NCBI GenBank assembly: GCA_013373625.1
Contig: JABXHM010000033.1
Span: forward strand, 1 to 56,448
Source of the DNA: Alteromonadaceae bacterium
GTDB lineage: Bacteria; Pseudomonadota; Gammaproteobacteria; Enterobacterales; Alteromonadaceae
Length of the DNA stretch: 56,448 bases
Direction of reading: 5' to 3'
This document shows positions 48,301 through 56,448 of this stretch, piece after piece (within the stretch, counting starts at the first letter, position 1; each line of letters begins with the position of its first letter). Position numbers and translations under genes: made by a program. The notes under the pieces are model-generated. The model had not been told where the DNA came from. It saw only the letters and a list, made by a program, of their open reading frames with translations, and did no database searches.

Positions 48301-49331
48301 CCCCACGAATTATTAATAACATCTGCGCCATCATTAACGGCATGTTCCAGTGCTTCCAGTAGCATGCTGTCTGTGCCAAATGTGCTTCCCTGACTGGAAT
48401 AGAGGGCTTTGTAAATCATCAGGTAACTGCCCGGGGCCACGCCTGATAGCGTCGTCGGAATGCCCTCGTACTCAATATTGACCGGATTACCGGCAGCAAT
48501 ACCCGCAACATGACTGCCATGACGGTTGAGTCCCAGTGGGCTCATGTATTCATTGCTATCTAATCCGAAGATATTGTGTGTCCTGGGATCTACCCAGCGC
48601 GCTACTATGATTTTGTTGTTACAAAAGCTGGCATCGCCATCTGCTGCCCGGCAGTAATCCGGGTTTTCGGCTAAATAGGTATTAGATGCCAAATCGGGTG
48701 CTGTAAACCCATCGTCAAAGAACATCGGGTTTTCGTTCCTGATCCCCGAATCGATAATCGCAATTTTAATTCCTTTACCGGCCTCACTTTGACCACCGAC
48801 GACCTCCCATGCCGCTGCGGTGTTGATCAGGTTATGACTGGCATCAAGGGTCACATATCTGAGGTGGTCTTTGAATATCTTTTTTACCTCCGGATGTTGT
48901 TTCAGGACTTGTATTTCATCGGCCGAAGCGACGATGGCAAAACCGTTTAAAAGTGACTGAAACTGATGATGAACTTTGATGGAAGGAGCGGCCTGGCGAA
49001 GCGCGGAGATCACTGCATTCTGCTTGGTAACTAATTCATTGCGGTACTGTGTCGCTTTTATTGAGAGAAGATTAGGTTTAGAAGCGACACTCAAGGTGTT
49101 TTGAGCGTTGGTTGCAGATTGCGCCTCTGCTATATAGCCACTTAACGTTTTATCATGCAGTTGCACAATATACCGTTGCGTGTGATCTGACGTTGACCGA
49201 CTGGCCGTTGGCGCAGCCATTATCATTGTCGACGCTAACAAGCTGGTGATTAATAGCAGTATTGAGGCAACACTTTTATGTCTTTTTATTGTCAGCTTAC
49301 CTATCGATACTTGACCATTCACTTTCAACAT
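45312..49331 (-). CDS. Large secreted subtilisin-like serine protease with GlyGly-CTERM-like tail
   Basis: 1339 residues. Signal peptide (VASILLLITSLLASTMIMA), an I9-type propeptide (RYIVQLHDKTLSGYIAEAQ), and an S8 domain with the triad Asp194 (IIDSGIRN), His274 (RHGSHVAG) and Ser624 (SGTSMSSPHIAG). A PA-type insert lies in the wide gap before Ser624. Beta-sandwich and cadherin/Ig-like modules follow (VALNEDASVNIDVLNNDTG). The C-terminus, NKSGGSLYVINMVLMLMLLW then RQRN, fits a GlyGly-CTERM signal processed by rhombosortase after type II secretion. It has Gly-Pro-rich loops in the catalytic domain (GPGPLDPFNPFNPF). ATG 49331 or GTG 49322; the GTG has the better ribosome spacing. Confidence 0.9.
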   Translation of the reverse strand: MLKVNGQVSIGKLTIKRHKSVASILLLITSLLASTMIMAAPTASRSTSDHTQRYIVQLHDKTLSGYIAEAQSATNAQNTLSVASKPNLLSIKATQYRNELVTKQNAVISALRQAAPSIKVHHQFQSLLNGFAIVASADEIQVLKQHPEVKKIFKDHLRYVTLDASHNLINTAAAWEVVGGQSEAGKGIKIAIIDSGIRNENPMFFDDGFTAPDLASNTYLAENPDYCRAADGDASFCNNKIIVARWVDPRTHNIFGLDSNEYMSPLGLNRHGSHVAGIAAGNPVNIEYEGIPTTLSGVAPGSYLMIYKALYSSQGSTFGTDSMLLEALEHAVNDGADVINNSWGAYAGESPESSVYAEAFANAEALGITIVNSAGNTGGVYQGSINCPGCIESGITVANTMHGRFFGHELRVDGETFVAVQGKNTSLGETQPMTLRTFSEFGAQMSDGCSYPFASETFDNAAVLVDFRSNCDMATVAHNVMLAGGQVAILYQSNVPDTQSKGPFTPYDLDYPIPVLGVSRATGLALFEKAHAGDTVIEIAPQLSRIVDPLFTDTLNSSSSTGPNANPNVLKPDLAAPGTNILSASAPEVNAGPGPLDPFNPFNPFDPSLPAEDTPVFTLISGTSMSSPHIAGAAALLKQAHPEWTTTDIKTALTSTAFEQVNFRGATATPFEVGAGRVQLQAAINAKLTFAKPSYANAACIGRCYFDNVMHNQSDTEESWFVDVQLAHPAARAIIGDSNMITLGGKGEANDSAQLNIEINTTLVEAGVWVFGEVVLSHPTYAAQHLPIAVFANNNSDKTALSTMAANVAADANIHISTVVRNFDFTQAPQLTISLPDNVTFVEDSQFASVNRGQTEQLLFDAATRTLNWSGVLQPGAMQLTPVAPWTDISLASLDIPAIECTSNCYNFSHVVDFDFNYNGQSYSTLTISSNGFVMPGSLPVNPYVMNLPQPFPLQDELNNIIAPFWGNYGQFNADEGGARLRATVRNINGSRYLIVEWDSLSVYGTGDDGEEHNDTFSFQLIIEETTDNIWFNYLTIPYLPQGLAIGAENLEGLVGINYYFNGQGTPLPVPIAQQSYSLKLETEPTGEAAIEFDVRLANNQQTTLPDQVALNEDASVNIDVLNNDTGALAFAFNADLLAGTSYQTSRLVVVSPQDDFNAASLEITQAPEHGSASIAAGEILYTPDSDYHGSDTLEYRAANTFGQYSVSTPVSISVTPVNDAPQVSVQPHYSVKQGEQVTLVAEADDVDSTSLQYDWQQTSGLIVNFVQQGNQITFTAPPTSHDLTMQFDVTVSDGELNSPVAQTSVTVMRNKSGGSLYVINMVLMLMLLWRQRNNTKAT

Positions 49332-49580
49332 CCTCTTTCAAAAATAACATTATGGTTAATAAGTAACCGATACTACGAGACTCAACAGCCACAAACTCAT
49401 GTAATTCGTTAAAGGTTGTAATTAATTGTAATCAAGGGGAAATTGCAGGAGTTTTTAGTTGTTACGCAGTTAGCTGGCACTCCTCAGCCAACAGAGCGCG
49501 GGGGGTAATATCAGTAGCGATAGCAGAATGTTTACCTAAAAAATAAATTCGATGGCTAACACAATGCAGTGCAATTCGAT
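49332..49580. other. Intergenic region, nothing recognised
   Basis: AT-rich DNA between the subtilase start and the hydrolase end. It must hold the subtilase promoter. No hairpin with a T run or clear operator was seen. Confidence 0.5.
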
Positions 49581-49655
49581 TTAATCGTCTGCTCGTGCGT
49601 GTTGTTTAATCCAGTCCGAGATGGTCTGCATGAACCCTGACACAAACCGTTTGTC

Positions 49656-50681
49656 TCACTCACTATATTCTGCTCTATGACCAGAAATGGCGGGCTGAAA
49701 GTGATGGTTGGCATTATTGAAAGTAGCAAATGTGTATTCAAGTCCGGCCCGTAGTAAGGCTTTCTCCATAGCGTCTTTGTTTTGCTGAATGGTAACTTGC
49801 AGATCCTTACCACCAAACAGTCCCAGGACAGGTTGAGTTAAGGTCTGTAAATCATTGGCCGGATCATGATAGAGAAACGATGTCAGTGACGGTAAAGCGT
49901 AAACGATACCGTATTCCCGGGCTTGTTGTGCGGCAAGCTTTTGCAGATCAGCGCCACTCATGTTGCGGTGTCTCGATGAGGCCGAGAGTATTTCAAACAT
50001 GGTTTCCTCGAACCTGACGAGTTCCCTGGCCAGCGACTCATTCTTTTTAATTGCCCACATCAAACGGTTATGCACTGAAACGCCGCGCTCAATTAACGCT
50101 TTATCAAGCTGCAATTGGGTATATTCCTGCCTTACCTGATAAAGCACAATATCAATTAGTGGTCGTGCAGGCGCCGCCATCAGAATGACACTGTCTACAT
50201 CACGCCGCAATGCCGCGACATGGGCTGCAACAATGCCTCCCTGACTATGCCCGAGTAAAATGAAGCGATTAAATCGACTGACATCATGTTCACGGAAGTA
50301 GTCTAAAATATTGATCACATCGCTTGTGTGATCGGCAAGTGTGCTTCTGGCAAAATCTCCTGTGCTTCCACCCACACCACGATCGTCATATCGAAAACTG
50401 GGTATCCCTCGCTCTGACAACTGTTTTGCCAGAGAAAAAAACACACTGAAACCATCAAGTGTTTCATCTCTGTCCTGAGGTCCACTGCCTGATAGCATTA
50501 TCACCAGGGTATCCGTAACTGGTGTTTGGGCCAGCCTAAGCGTGCCTGCTATCGTGATTTTATCATTTTTAATAGTGTATTCGAGATTGCTACCGCCGGC
50601 TGGCAACGCAAATGACATACCCGCATACACAAACAAGACGGCGCTCAATTGAGCCGCTGCAAAGCTTTTTAAATGCTTCAT
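49656..50681 (-). CDS. Secreted alpha/beta hydrolase with premature in-frame stop
   Basis: 341 residues to the TGA at 49656. Signal peptide (LSAVLFVYAGMSFALPAGG), oxyanion region LVIMLSGSGPQDRDE, FRYDDRGVGGSTGDF, nucleophile elbow LLGHSQGGIVAAHV, and Asp/His in FGGKDLQV and NNANHHFQP. After the TGA the same frame stays open for 24 more codons (DKRFVSGFMQTISDWIKQHA...) to a TAA at 49581. That stretch is the C-terminal helix expected of this family (often ...ISDWI). So the gene appears shortened by one nonsense change, or the base call is wrong; the full protein would be about 366 residues. Substrate unknown. Confidence 0.8.
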   Translation of the reverse strand: MKHLKSFAAAQLSAVLFVYAGMSFALPAGGSNLEYTIKNDKITIAGTLRLAQTPVTDTLVIMLSGSGPQDRDETLDGFSVFFSLAKQLSERGIPSFRYDDRGVGGSTGDFARSTLADHTSDVINILDYFREHDVSRFNRFILLGHSQGGIVAAHVAALRRDVDSVILMAAPARPLIDIVLYQVRQEYTQLQLDKALIERGVSVHNRLMWAIKKNESLARELVRFEETMFEILSASSRHRNMSGADLQKLAAQQAREYGIVYALPSLTSFLYHDPANDLQTLTQPVLGLFGGKDLQVTIQQNKDAMEKALLRAGLEYTFATFNNANHHFQPAISGHRAEYSE

Positions 50682-50830
50682 AAATAACCGATATCCTTCT
50701 GCACGCAGCCACCTTGTTCGCGTGTTCTATTACTCAATGCTGGTGTAATGGAATACGCATAAGTTAAAAGAGGCTTGCTGAAAGCAGGCATAAATGCGCT
50801 TGACACTGTCACTTTTAGCGCCAGGAAATA

Positions 50831-51253
50831 TCATCTCGTCCTTAAGCGGAAATACACAATTTGCAGGGCATAGTCCACCAATTGCCCTAAAACCAGACTG
50901 AACAGACAACTGTAAAATAACAGAGTCCCATCACTGAGGTATAAGTAGAGTATCAACGAGCCTACTACCCCCAGGGCTAACACCACACCCGCAGTAGCCT
51001 GGGCTTTGACAACAATGCTTTTATCCTGTGCACTTGCTTGTTGCTCAGCCTGATTAACATTCGCGACAGACAACACAACTTGCCCAACCACACTCACAAC
51101 AATCAAGCTTACCGTCAGCTTAACGAATACCGGCATTACCGGCAGAAACTGTTGATCCACCACCAGGTTTTGTAAAACCCCAAATGCAATATAGCCACCA
51201 ATAACAAGGGTTATTGTCAACATTAACCACGCTGATTTTTCACGAAACACCAT
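50831..51253 (-). CDS. Small inner-membrane protein, four helices
   Basis: 140 residues with four hydrophobic helices: MLTITLVIGGYIAFGVLQNL, FVKLTVSLIVVSVVGQVVLS, AGVVLALGVVGSLILYLYL and LLFYSCLFSLVLGQLVDYAL. A charged loop (NQAEQQASAQDKSIVVKAQA) lies between the second and third. I do not recognise the family. It stands alone between the hydrolase and pirin genes on the same strand. Confidence 0.7.
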   Translation of the reverse strand: MVFREKSAWLMLTITLVIGGYIAFGVLQNLVVDQQFLPVMPVFVKLTVSLIVVSVVGQVVLSVANVNQAEQQASAQDKSIVVKAQATAGVVLALGVVGSLILYLYLSDGTLLFYSCLFSLVLGQLVDYALQIVYFRLRTR

Positions 51254-51483
51254 TTTTTATCTCCTGTATATTATTAACTTAGCTAATACATCTCACACTC
51301 TGATTTTTACGTCCGTAAAACCTATGGCCTGGCAGAATAAAACCAGCTGACGTTTGCCCTGATACATCTTTAAGGCATGCTCATGCCTAAGAGCAGACTG
51401 CGAGTTATTACCCTGACAAACAGAATGTGGAGATAATGTCGCGATAAACTGAATATCGCTGTAAAAATGAAACGCTTTATTAT

Positions 51484-52380
51484 TTAAAAATTTTCAGGAA
51501 CTGCGCCAAACAGCCCTGCGTCTTTTCGTGCAATGGTGTGTGCCATAGCGCGAGAGTCTGCAGCCACTAAGGGCCCTTGCTGTACAAAGGGCTCTTCCAA
51601 TGGTTTTCCCGATAACACAACAAAATGACTTTCCCTGAGTCCGATATTAATGATCCTGACCTGTATGTCTCTAGCTGCTGCAGGCAGAGAAACCGAAGTG
51701 CCTTTTTTTAGCACCATCACTGATGCGCCAAATTCCAGTTGCAAAGTGCCAGACACCGCATATATCCAGGCACCTTCGCCCTCATCAATTACAAATTCAA
51801 AATGCTTGGTCAGGCTTAAGAAGCCGTCAAGAATGGTGAGTGGTGTTGAAGGCGACGGTACCGCTTGTACGCCATTGCTGGCGCCAAGCAGAACACGCAC
51901 CCGCACGCCAGGCTCGCAGATCAACGGGACATCTTCCGCTTTGTAGTGCAATGAGAAAGGCTCATCATTTTTATGTTTGTTTGGCATGTTCACGAAGATT
52001 TGAAGGCCATGAATAGTGGCGTTTTCACGTGGCTCTTCATCGTGAAACACACCGCTGCCCGCTTTCAACCAATACAGATCACCGGGGGCCAGATCAAAGT
52101 CATTGCCCAGTGAGTCGCGATTATGAAATTTACCGACTGAATCCTCAAAAATGATCGATACAGCAGATAATCCGGCATGCGGATGAGCGCCAAAAGTGGG
52201 GCCGGTCATCGTATAATGATCAACCATAATTAACGGGTCAAAACCAGCCTCAAAGTCGGTATGTCTGAACGCCAGCGCGTTAAATGATTTACCTACACTA
52301 AACGGGCTTCCTGCAACTTTGTAGCTCGGTTGGTTAACACGTTGTTGCCTGGTTTCTGATGTTGATTGGATTACAGTCAT
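51484..52380 (-). CDS. Pirin family protein
   Basis: 298 residues, a bicupin. The N-terminal cupin has the metal site FGAHPHAGLSAVSIIFEDS, then FHNRDS and VFHDEEP (His/Glu ligands), and DLAPGDLYWLKAGSGVFH, the pirin signature. The C-terminal half includes HFVVLSGKPLEEPFVQQGP, the standard pirin ending. Some bacterial pirins act as quercetin dioxygenases or bind enzymes; the role here is open. Divergent from a LysR regulator across 121 bp, a very common pairing that suggests control by it. Confidence 0.9.
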   Translation of the reverse strand: MTVIQSTSETRQQRVNQPSYKVAGSPFSVGKSFNALAFRHTDFEAGFDPLIMVDHYTMTGPTFGAHPHAGLSAVSIIFEDSVGKFHNRDSLGNDFDLAPGDLYWLKAGSGVFHDEEPRENATIHGLQIFVNMPNKHKNDEPFSLHYKAEDVPLICEPGVRVRVLLGASNGVQAVPSPSTPLTILDGFLSLTKHFEFVIDEGEGAWIYAVSGTLQLEFGASVMVLKKGTSVSLPAAARDIQVRIINIGLRESHFVVLSGKPLEEPFVQQGPLVAADSRAMAHTIARKDAGLFGAVPENF

Positions 52381-52501
52381 GACTCGCCGCCTTTTTTGTT
52401 AAGATGGCTAAATAGTAGAGCTCATTGACGTGCAGTGAAACGCCTAAAATTTGAACACAGCGTTTTAAAAATGGAACGCTTGCGGGGTTGGACAAGGACA
52501 A

Positions 52502-53404
52502 ATGATCGATATCAACGACTATTTCTATTTTGTTAAGGTGGTAGAACACCAGGGCTATTCCAGTGCAGCAAAAGCCCTTAACATTTCTAAATCAAGAATT
52601 AGCCGGCATGTTGTAAAGCTGGAAGAAAGGCTGGGCCAACGGTTACTGCAAAGAACGTCCAGGTATTTTAATACCACTGAGGCGGGTAACGCATTTTATA
52701 TTGAAGCCAGAAAAGTGATTGACGCCATGGAAGTTGCCGAGAACTCGGTATTGGCAACAAGCGATTCACTCACAGGCACGGTTGCGTTGAGCAGCTCGGT
52801 CGGCGTGGCCAATTTTCTTCTCAGGGACTTGATTATTGGTTTTCGCGAAAAACACCCGGAAGTTGTTATCAGACAGAATGTCTCCAATGACTATATGGAC
52901 ATCATCCCCGCAGGCCTGGACATGGTGGTAAGAGGCCACATCACAACATTACCCGACTCAAGTTTGATACAAAAGAAGATGGCCAGGGTCGAATGGCAGC
53001 TGTTTGCCAGCCCGTTATTTTTAGCAAATTTGAGTAAAGACATAGTTACGCCTGACGATTTACCTGGTGTTCGGGCATTAGGCTTTGGCTGGCAATCAAC
53101 AGCGACCACCTGGACATTACAACACCAGTTGGGTGAGCAAATTACCGTTTCCTGCCAACCAGGCTTGTGCTCAGACGACATGTGGACACTTAAACACTCT
53201 TGTGCAGCAGGTGGTGGTATTGTGTCACTGCCTTCCTATGTATGTCGTGAAGACGTTGCAAACGGTTCTCTGGTAAGAGTACTACCGGAATGGATCACCG
53301 CCAATGCACAGTTATCAATTTTACTGCCATCGCGCTCAGGTGTATCAAAGGCTACTAAAGCACTGGCAAACTACTTGTGTGACAACGCCCAACAGCTCAT
53401 TTGA
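52502..53404 (+). CDS. LysR-family transcriptional regulator
   Basis: 300 residues. N-terminal winged helix-turn-helix (DINDYFYFVKVVEHQGYSSA, AAKALNISKSRISRHVVKLE, RLGQRLLQRTSRYFNTTEAG) and a C-terminal effector-binding domain with GTVALSSSVGVANFLLRDLI. It is of the subgroup often divergent from pirin genes. Likely autoregulates and controls the pirin gene (family rule). Confidence 0.93.
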   Translation: MIDINDYFYFVKVVEHQGYSSAAKALNISKSRISRHVVKLEERLGQRLLQRTSRYFNTTEAGNAFYIEARKVIDAMEVAENSVLATSDSLTGTVALSSSVGVANFLLRDLIIGFREKHPEVVIRQNVSNDYMDIIPAGLDMVVRGHITTLPDSSLIQKKMARVEWQLFASPLFLANLSKDIVTPDDLPGVRALGFGWQSTATTWTLQHQLGEQITVSCQPGLCSDDMWTLKHSCAAGGGIVSLPSYVCREDVANGSLVRVLPEWITANAQLSILLPSRSGVSKATKALANYLCDNAQQLI

Positions 53405-53485
53405 GAGAGTCCCGACTGATATGAGCTATTGACCATTGGCGTACAAATTCAATCTGTGGCAGTACGGCTTAATCGCGGAATAGTC

Positions 53486-54733
53486 TTATGTCTCCTGCAA
53501 TAAAGTTATTGATACAACAAATTCATCGTTGCCGGTGTTAACCGTTACCTGCCAACCGTACTGGTCACATATGCGTTTAACCAGGTGCAATCCCTGCCCT
53601 AACCCCTGACTGCTTTTTGCTTTAACCTTAGGCGCCAGTACATCGCCTGGCGGCGTGGCCACTGCCGGATTTTTAAAGTGGAGTTGATGCCCAGTAAGAC
53701 TAATCTGCATGGCCACGACACTGGCATGACTGACAACATTATTGATAAGGTTATTCAGCAACATGTGCAATAGATTTTTGTTACAGCCGACACGGTATGC
53801 TGGGGGTATATTGATCTCCAATTCGACATTCTCCACCCTCGATAAGGCAAAATGGTTAATAATGCAGTGCTCTACTTCCTGCAGTAACGACAGCGACTCC
53901 CGTTGCATTGACTCTTCTCTGGACAGCGCCAGCAATACCCCCACCGATTGTTCAATTTCCAAAACAGCTGAACGGATCCGATGAATAGAATCTGTGGTTA
54001 ATGGCTCCATGGAATTCACACGCCCGAAGATCATTTTCAATGTAGCAACGGGAGTTCGAAGCTCATGACTAATATCGCGGGAAAAGTCCGACTCTCTCTG
54101 CAAGGCCGCATGTAAACGGTTAAAACTATTGCTGATCGTATAAGCCAGATAACCGATTTCATTTTCAGCAAATACCGTATCGAACTGCAACGGTTTTGCG
54201 TCTTCATTGCGAGCTACTGCTTCGGTAATTTGTTGTAGGGGTGTAACCACACTACGAGCGAGATAACGCGCTAAAACCCAAGCACACAGCACAACAACTA
54301 ACAGAACAAACAGGATCCAGGGAATGAGCTTGGGCAAAAATACTTTTGAAATCTCGTAAGAAGAGACATTCGCAGCAAGTAATACACGGCCGCTACCCAG
54401 TTGCACTTCCCTGATATGCATTGTGCCACCGTTACTGAGAGGAAATTCAATACGGTCGGGGGATTCCTGCCTGAGCCGCTGCACGTGTTCTGGCAGTGTA
54501 TCCCAGCCAGAGTACAAAGACATAAAAGGAATTCGCGGGCTTATCCGCTCGCCGGTTTCGCTAAACGTTTGCTCAATGTAACGCGCTTCTTCTGTGACCA
54601 TACGGTTGAATATATTGTCTTCAACCACCCAGGCATAAACGATGAGTAAGCCAATAAAAAACGTCGATATGGCTATGCTAAAACTAATCACCAACCAGCG
54701 TATTTTACGTTTAACAGACGTTTTAATGATCAT
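53486..54733 (-). CDS. Sensor histidine kinase, partner of the adjacent OmpR-type regulator
   Basis: 415 residues from ATG 54733 (MIIKTSVKRKIRWLV), which abuts the regulator stop; an ATG ten codons earlier overlaps it. Two membrane helices (IRWLVISFSIAISTFFIGLL and KLIPWILFVLLVVVLCAWVL) enclose a periplasmic domain of about 115 residues. HAMP, HisKA with SRDISHELRTPVATLKM, and an HATPase with NLLHMLLNNLINNVV and GLGQGLHLVKRI follow. The usual D-x-G-x-G ATP-lid start is replaced by HFKNPAVATPPG, so the nucleotide site is off-consensus. Third of a peptidase-regulator-kinase set. Confidence 0.88.
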   Translation of the reverse strand: MIIKTSVKRKIRWLVISFSIAISTFFIGLLIVYAWVVEDNIFNRMVTEEARYIEQTFSETGERISPRIPFMSLYSGWDTLPEHVQRLRQESPDRIEFPLSNGGTMHIREVQLGSGRVLLAANVSSYEISKVFLPKLIPWILFVLLVVVLCAWVLARYLARSVVTPLQQITEAVARNEDAKPLQFDTVFAENEIGYLAYTISNSFNRLHAALQRESDFSRDISHELRTPVATLKMIFGRVNSMEPLTTDSIHRIRSAVLEIEQSVGVLLALSREESMQRESLSLLQEVEHCIINHFALSRVENVELEINIPPAYRVGCNKNLLHMLLNNLINNVVSHASVVAMQISLTGHQLHFKNPAVATPPGDVLAPKVKAKSSQGLGQGLHLVKRICDQYGWQVTVNTGNDEFVVSITLLQET

Positions 54734-54734
54734 G

Positions 54735-55421
54735 TTACACCGACAACCTAAAGCCGACGCCATGGATGGTTTTAAGCATTTCTGTAGCGAATGGTTTATC
54801 TAATGCTTGTCTCAATGTATAAATATGTGAGCGAAGCGCATCGGTATCGGGAAAATCATTGCCCCATACCTGATGGATAATTTCCTGCCTGCTCACCGCG
54901 TTGGGATACGCCTTTACGAGCAACGCTAAAATAGTAAAACTGGTACTGCTTAGTTTCAAATCCTGACCATTCCGCTTAGCGACTTGTTGTTTAACGTTAA
55001 CGCTCAACTCACCAATAGTGATATCCTGCGACTGGTGTAATTGTTGCCGACGGGTGAGTGCTTTGCACCTGAGTAAGAGTTCGTGTTGATCGAAGGGCTT
55101 GGTCAGATAGTCATCGGCTCCGGCATCAAAACCGACAGTTTTGTCTTCAATACTATCCCTCGCAGTCATCATTAAAACCGGCGGTGGCGGGTCGATGCTC
55201 TCCTTAATATACTGACAAACAGAGATACCGTCGGTATCAGGCAACATTAAATCCAGTACAACAACATCATAACGATGGTCGGATAACAAGGTTAACGCCT
55301 GTTTTCCTGTTTCCGCGTAATCGGCATCCAAGCCCTGGCTTTCCAGAAAATCATAGATTTCTGTGGCAAGTGCGCGGGTATCCTCCACCAGCAATACACG
55401 GGTATGCTTATTCATTGGCAT
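54735..55421 (-). CDS. OmpR/PhoB-family response regulator
   Basis: 228 residues. Receiver with phospho-Asp57 (VVVLDLMLPDTDG), Lys in DYLTKPFDQHEL, and a C-terminal winged helix (LSSTSFTILALLVKAYPNAV, DALRSHIYTLRQALDKPF, IHGVGFRLSV). Start M1 or M3. It lies between an S41 peptidase and its kinase, so the three are probably one operon. Confidence 0.93.
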   Translation of the reverse strand: MPMNKHTRVLLVEDTRALATEIYDFLESQGLDADYAETGKQALTLLSDHRYDVVVLDLMLPDTDGISVCQYIKESIDPPPPVLMMTARDSIEDKTVGFDAGADDYLTKPFDQHELLLRCKALTRRQQLHQSQDITIGELSVNVKQQVAKRNGQDLKLSSTSFTILALLVKAYPNAVSRQEIIHQVWGNDFPDTDALRSHIYTLRQALDKPFATEMLKTIHGVGFRLSV

Positions 55422-55435
55422 AGTAAGTACTCATT

Positions 55436-56448
55436 TTAGCGTTGCAGCAATTCAGCATGTTCCAGAGCCGCCAGCATGTCGGCATCTTCACCCGCTTGTA
55501 TTTGCCCTGTTGTTGCTGTCACGGTGATATCGGGTACTACACCCCTTACCCGCAAATCACCACTGGGCCTGACCAGCAATCGTGTCGCCACATATGCCCG
55601 CAACTCAGAGTTCGGCAAATTAAACAGATTCCCCTGTGCAGTTTGATTAGCATAACCACCTGTTTCACGCCCGACAAGGGTGGCCATGGCGTTATCTTGC
55701 ACTGCTGTAGCAAATACAATGGCTGATGAGTAACTTACCGGGCTGATCAATACATAAGCATTGCCGTTAAAACGTTGCGCAGAATCTATAGGAGTCTGCC
55801 ATTCATTCCACTCTTCTTTTAGCACGTCCCCCTTATTACCCCGGTAGTTGAACAGCCCCCGGTTATCGGTATTTAACCGTTCCTGCAGCGAAGAAATCAT
55901 GCGAAAAGGCGCCAACGCGAGATGGCGCGCCAGATAAGTCGCAGTGTCTGTGTTTCCCCCTGTATTGTCACGAATATCAATAATCAGGTTGTGTACGTTC
56001 TGCTGATTAATTGTGCGGAAGGTGTCGTCAATAAATGACTCAAACCAGTCCGGGGAGACATCGAACGTTGCCACTTTTAAATAACCGGTATGGTTATTCA
56101 AGCGATAATACACAAAATCGTCGTTTGCGGCGTCAGGCAGCGGGTTCACCGGTTGCCAGTTTTGCCCGCCGTTTATGTAAACCAGTTGCTCCTCGCCCTC
56201 AACACTGACCACAAGCCTGAATTGCTCTTTGAGACCAAAAACGGCCCATAACATTATTGGAAACCGCGCAGCCACAGTATGTTGACGCAGTATTTCGGTC
56301 TCTCCCCCTACAAACTGCTGGGCGTGGCTAAAGATATCTTCGATTGCAATATTATTGATACTAACCAGACGGCTGCCTTTAGGCAGCGTCGTGTCGTTAT
56401 ATCGATATTCATTTTTAAGACATACTCTGTCAGCAAATACCTCTAGCG
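55436..56448 (-). CDS. S41 (C-terminal/tricorn-like) peptidase, N-terminus beyond window
   Basis: The frame stays open to the window end, so the gene is partial. The visible part starts in a PDZ-like stretch (KGSRLVSINNIAIEDIFSHA), continues through TGYLKVATFDVSPDWFESFI and LIIDIRDNTGGNTDTATYLA, and reaches the S41 Ser region VLISPVSYSSAIVFATAVQD and GRETGGYANQTAQGN. The serine in the VSYSSA stretch is the likely nucleophile. S41 enzymes clip the tails of periplasmic proteins. Followed 14 bp later by the response regulator. A downstream ATG (56275) exists but would drop the PDZ part. Confidence 0.85.
   Translation of the reverse strand, partial: LEVFADRVCLKNEYRYNDTTLPKGSRLVSINNIAIEDIFSHAQQFVGGETEILRQHTVAARFPIMLWAVFGLKEQFRLVVSVEGEEQLVYINGGQNWQPVNPLPDAANDDFVYYRLNNHTGYLKVATFDVSPDWFESFIDDTFRTINQQNVHNLIIDIRDNTGGNTDTATYLARHLALAPFRMISSLQERLNTDNRGLFNYRGNKGDVLKEEWNEWQTPIDSAQRFNGNAYVLISPVSYSSAIVFATAVQDNAMATLVGRETGGYANQTAQGNLFNLPNSELRAYVATRLLVRPSGDLRVRGVVPDITVTATTGQIQAGEDADMLAALEHAELLQR

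Noticed and set aside
1..56448. tRNA, rRNA, insertion sequences, phage genes, CRISPR arrays, att sites
   Set aside because: Scanned by eye on both strands; no cloverleaf, transposase motif or regular spaced repeats were recognised.

Overview
The window looks like chromosomal DNA of a marine gammaproteobacterium of the Alteromonadales, probably Alteromonadaceae. The evidence is gene content and order (pspABC/pspF-sapABCDF, oadGAB, dapB-carA-carB-greA, grpE/dnaK/dnaJ, a CrbS/CrbR-type two-component pair), TonB-dependent receptors, and a serine protease ending in a GlyGly-CTERM-like tail. No tRNA, rRNA, insertion sequence, phage or CRISPR array was seen. The genus assignment is inference.

Layout: (1) 1-302, 5' end of a TonB-dependent receptor. 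(2) 0.8-8.8 kb, envelope stress and peptide transport: pspABC behind a sigma-54-type promoter, divergent from pspF, which runs directly into sapABCDF. (3) 8.9-12.1 kb, oadGAB, a sodium-pumping oxaloacetate decarboxylase. (4) 12.3-19.7 kb, a GNAT/Nudix pair, greA, carAB and dapB. Hairpin terminators sit inside the leaders of both greA and carA and look like attenuators. (5) 19.9-28.7 kb, cytochrome b561, a NADAR protein, DUF418 and DUF3392 membrane proteins, a PrpE-like acyl-CoA synthetase, a PAS-GGDEF-EAL protein with a decayed GGDEF site, and a cytochrome c'. (6) 28.8-32.8 kb, dnaJ, dnaK and grpE, with clear sigma-32 promoters before grpE and dnaK. (7) 32.9-43.9 kb, a carbon-use block: CrbS/CrbR-like regulators, then a TonB receptor divergent from a four-gene operon. 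The operon encodes a GntP-type permease, a secreted MetX-like alpha/beta hydrolase, a PHB-depolymerase-like esterase and 3-hydroxybutyrate dehydrogenase. It reads as a scavenging pathway for poly- or oligo-3-hydroxybutyrate. (8) 44.0-56.4 kb, nadK, a large secreted subtilase, an alpha/beta hydrolase with a premature in-frame stop, a small membrane protein, pirin with a divergent LysR regulator, and an S41 peptidase-response regulator-sensor kinase set running off the window end.

The strongest candidates for something little described are the 3-hydroxybutyrate locus with its own outer-membrane receptor and secreted MetX-like enzyme, the GraL-like terminator in the greA leader, and the hairpin terminator in the carA leader. 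All functional statements come from reading motifs and gene order; no database search was run.
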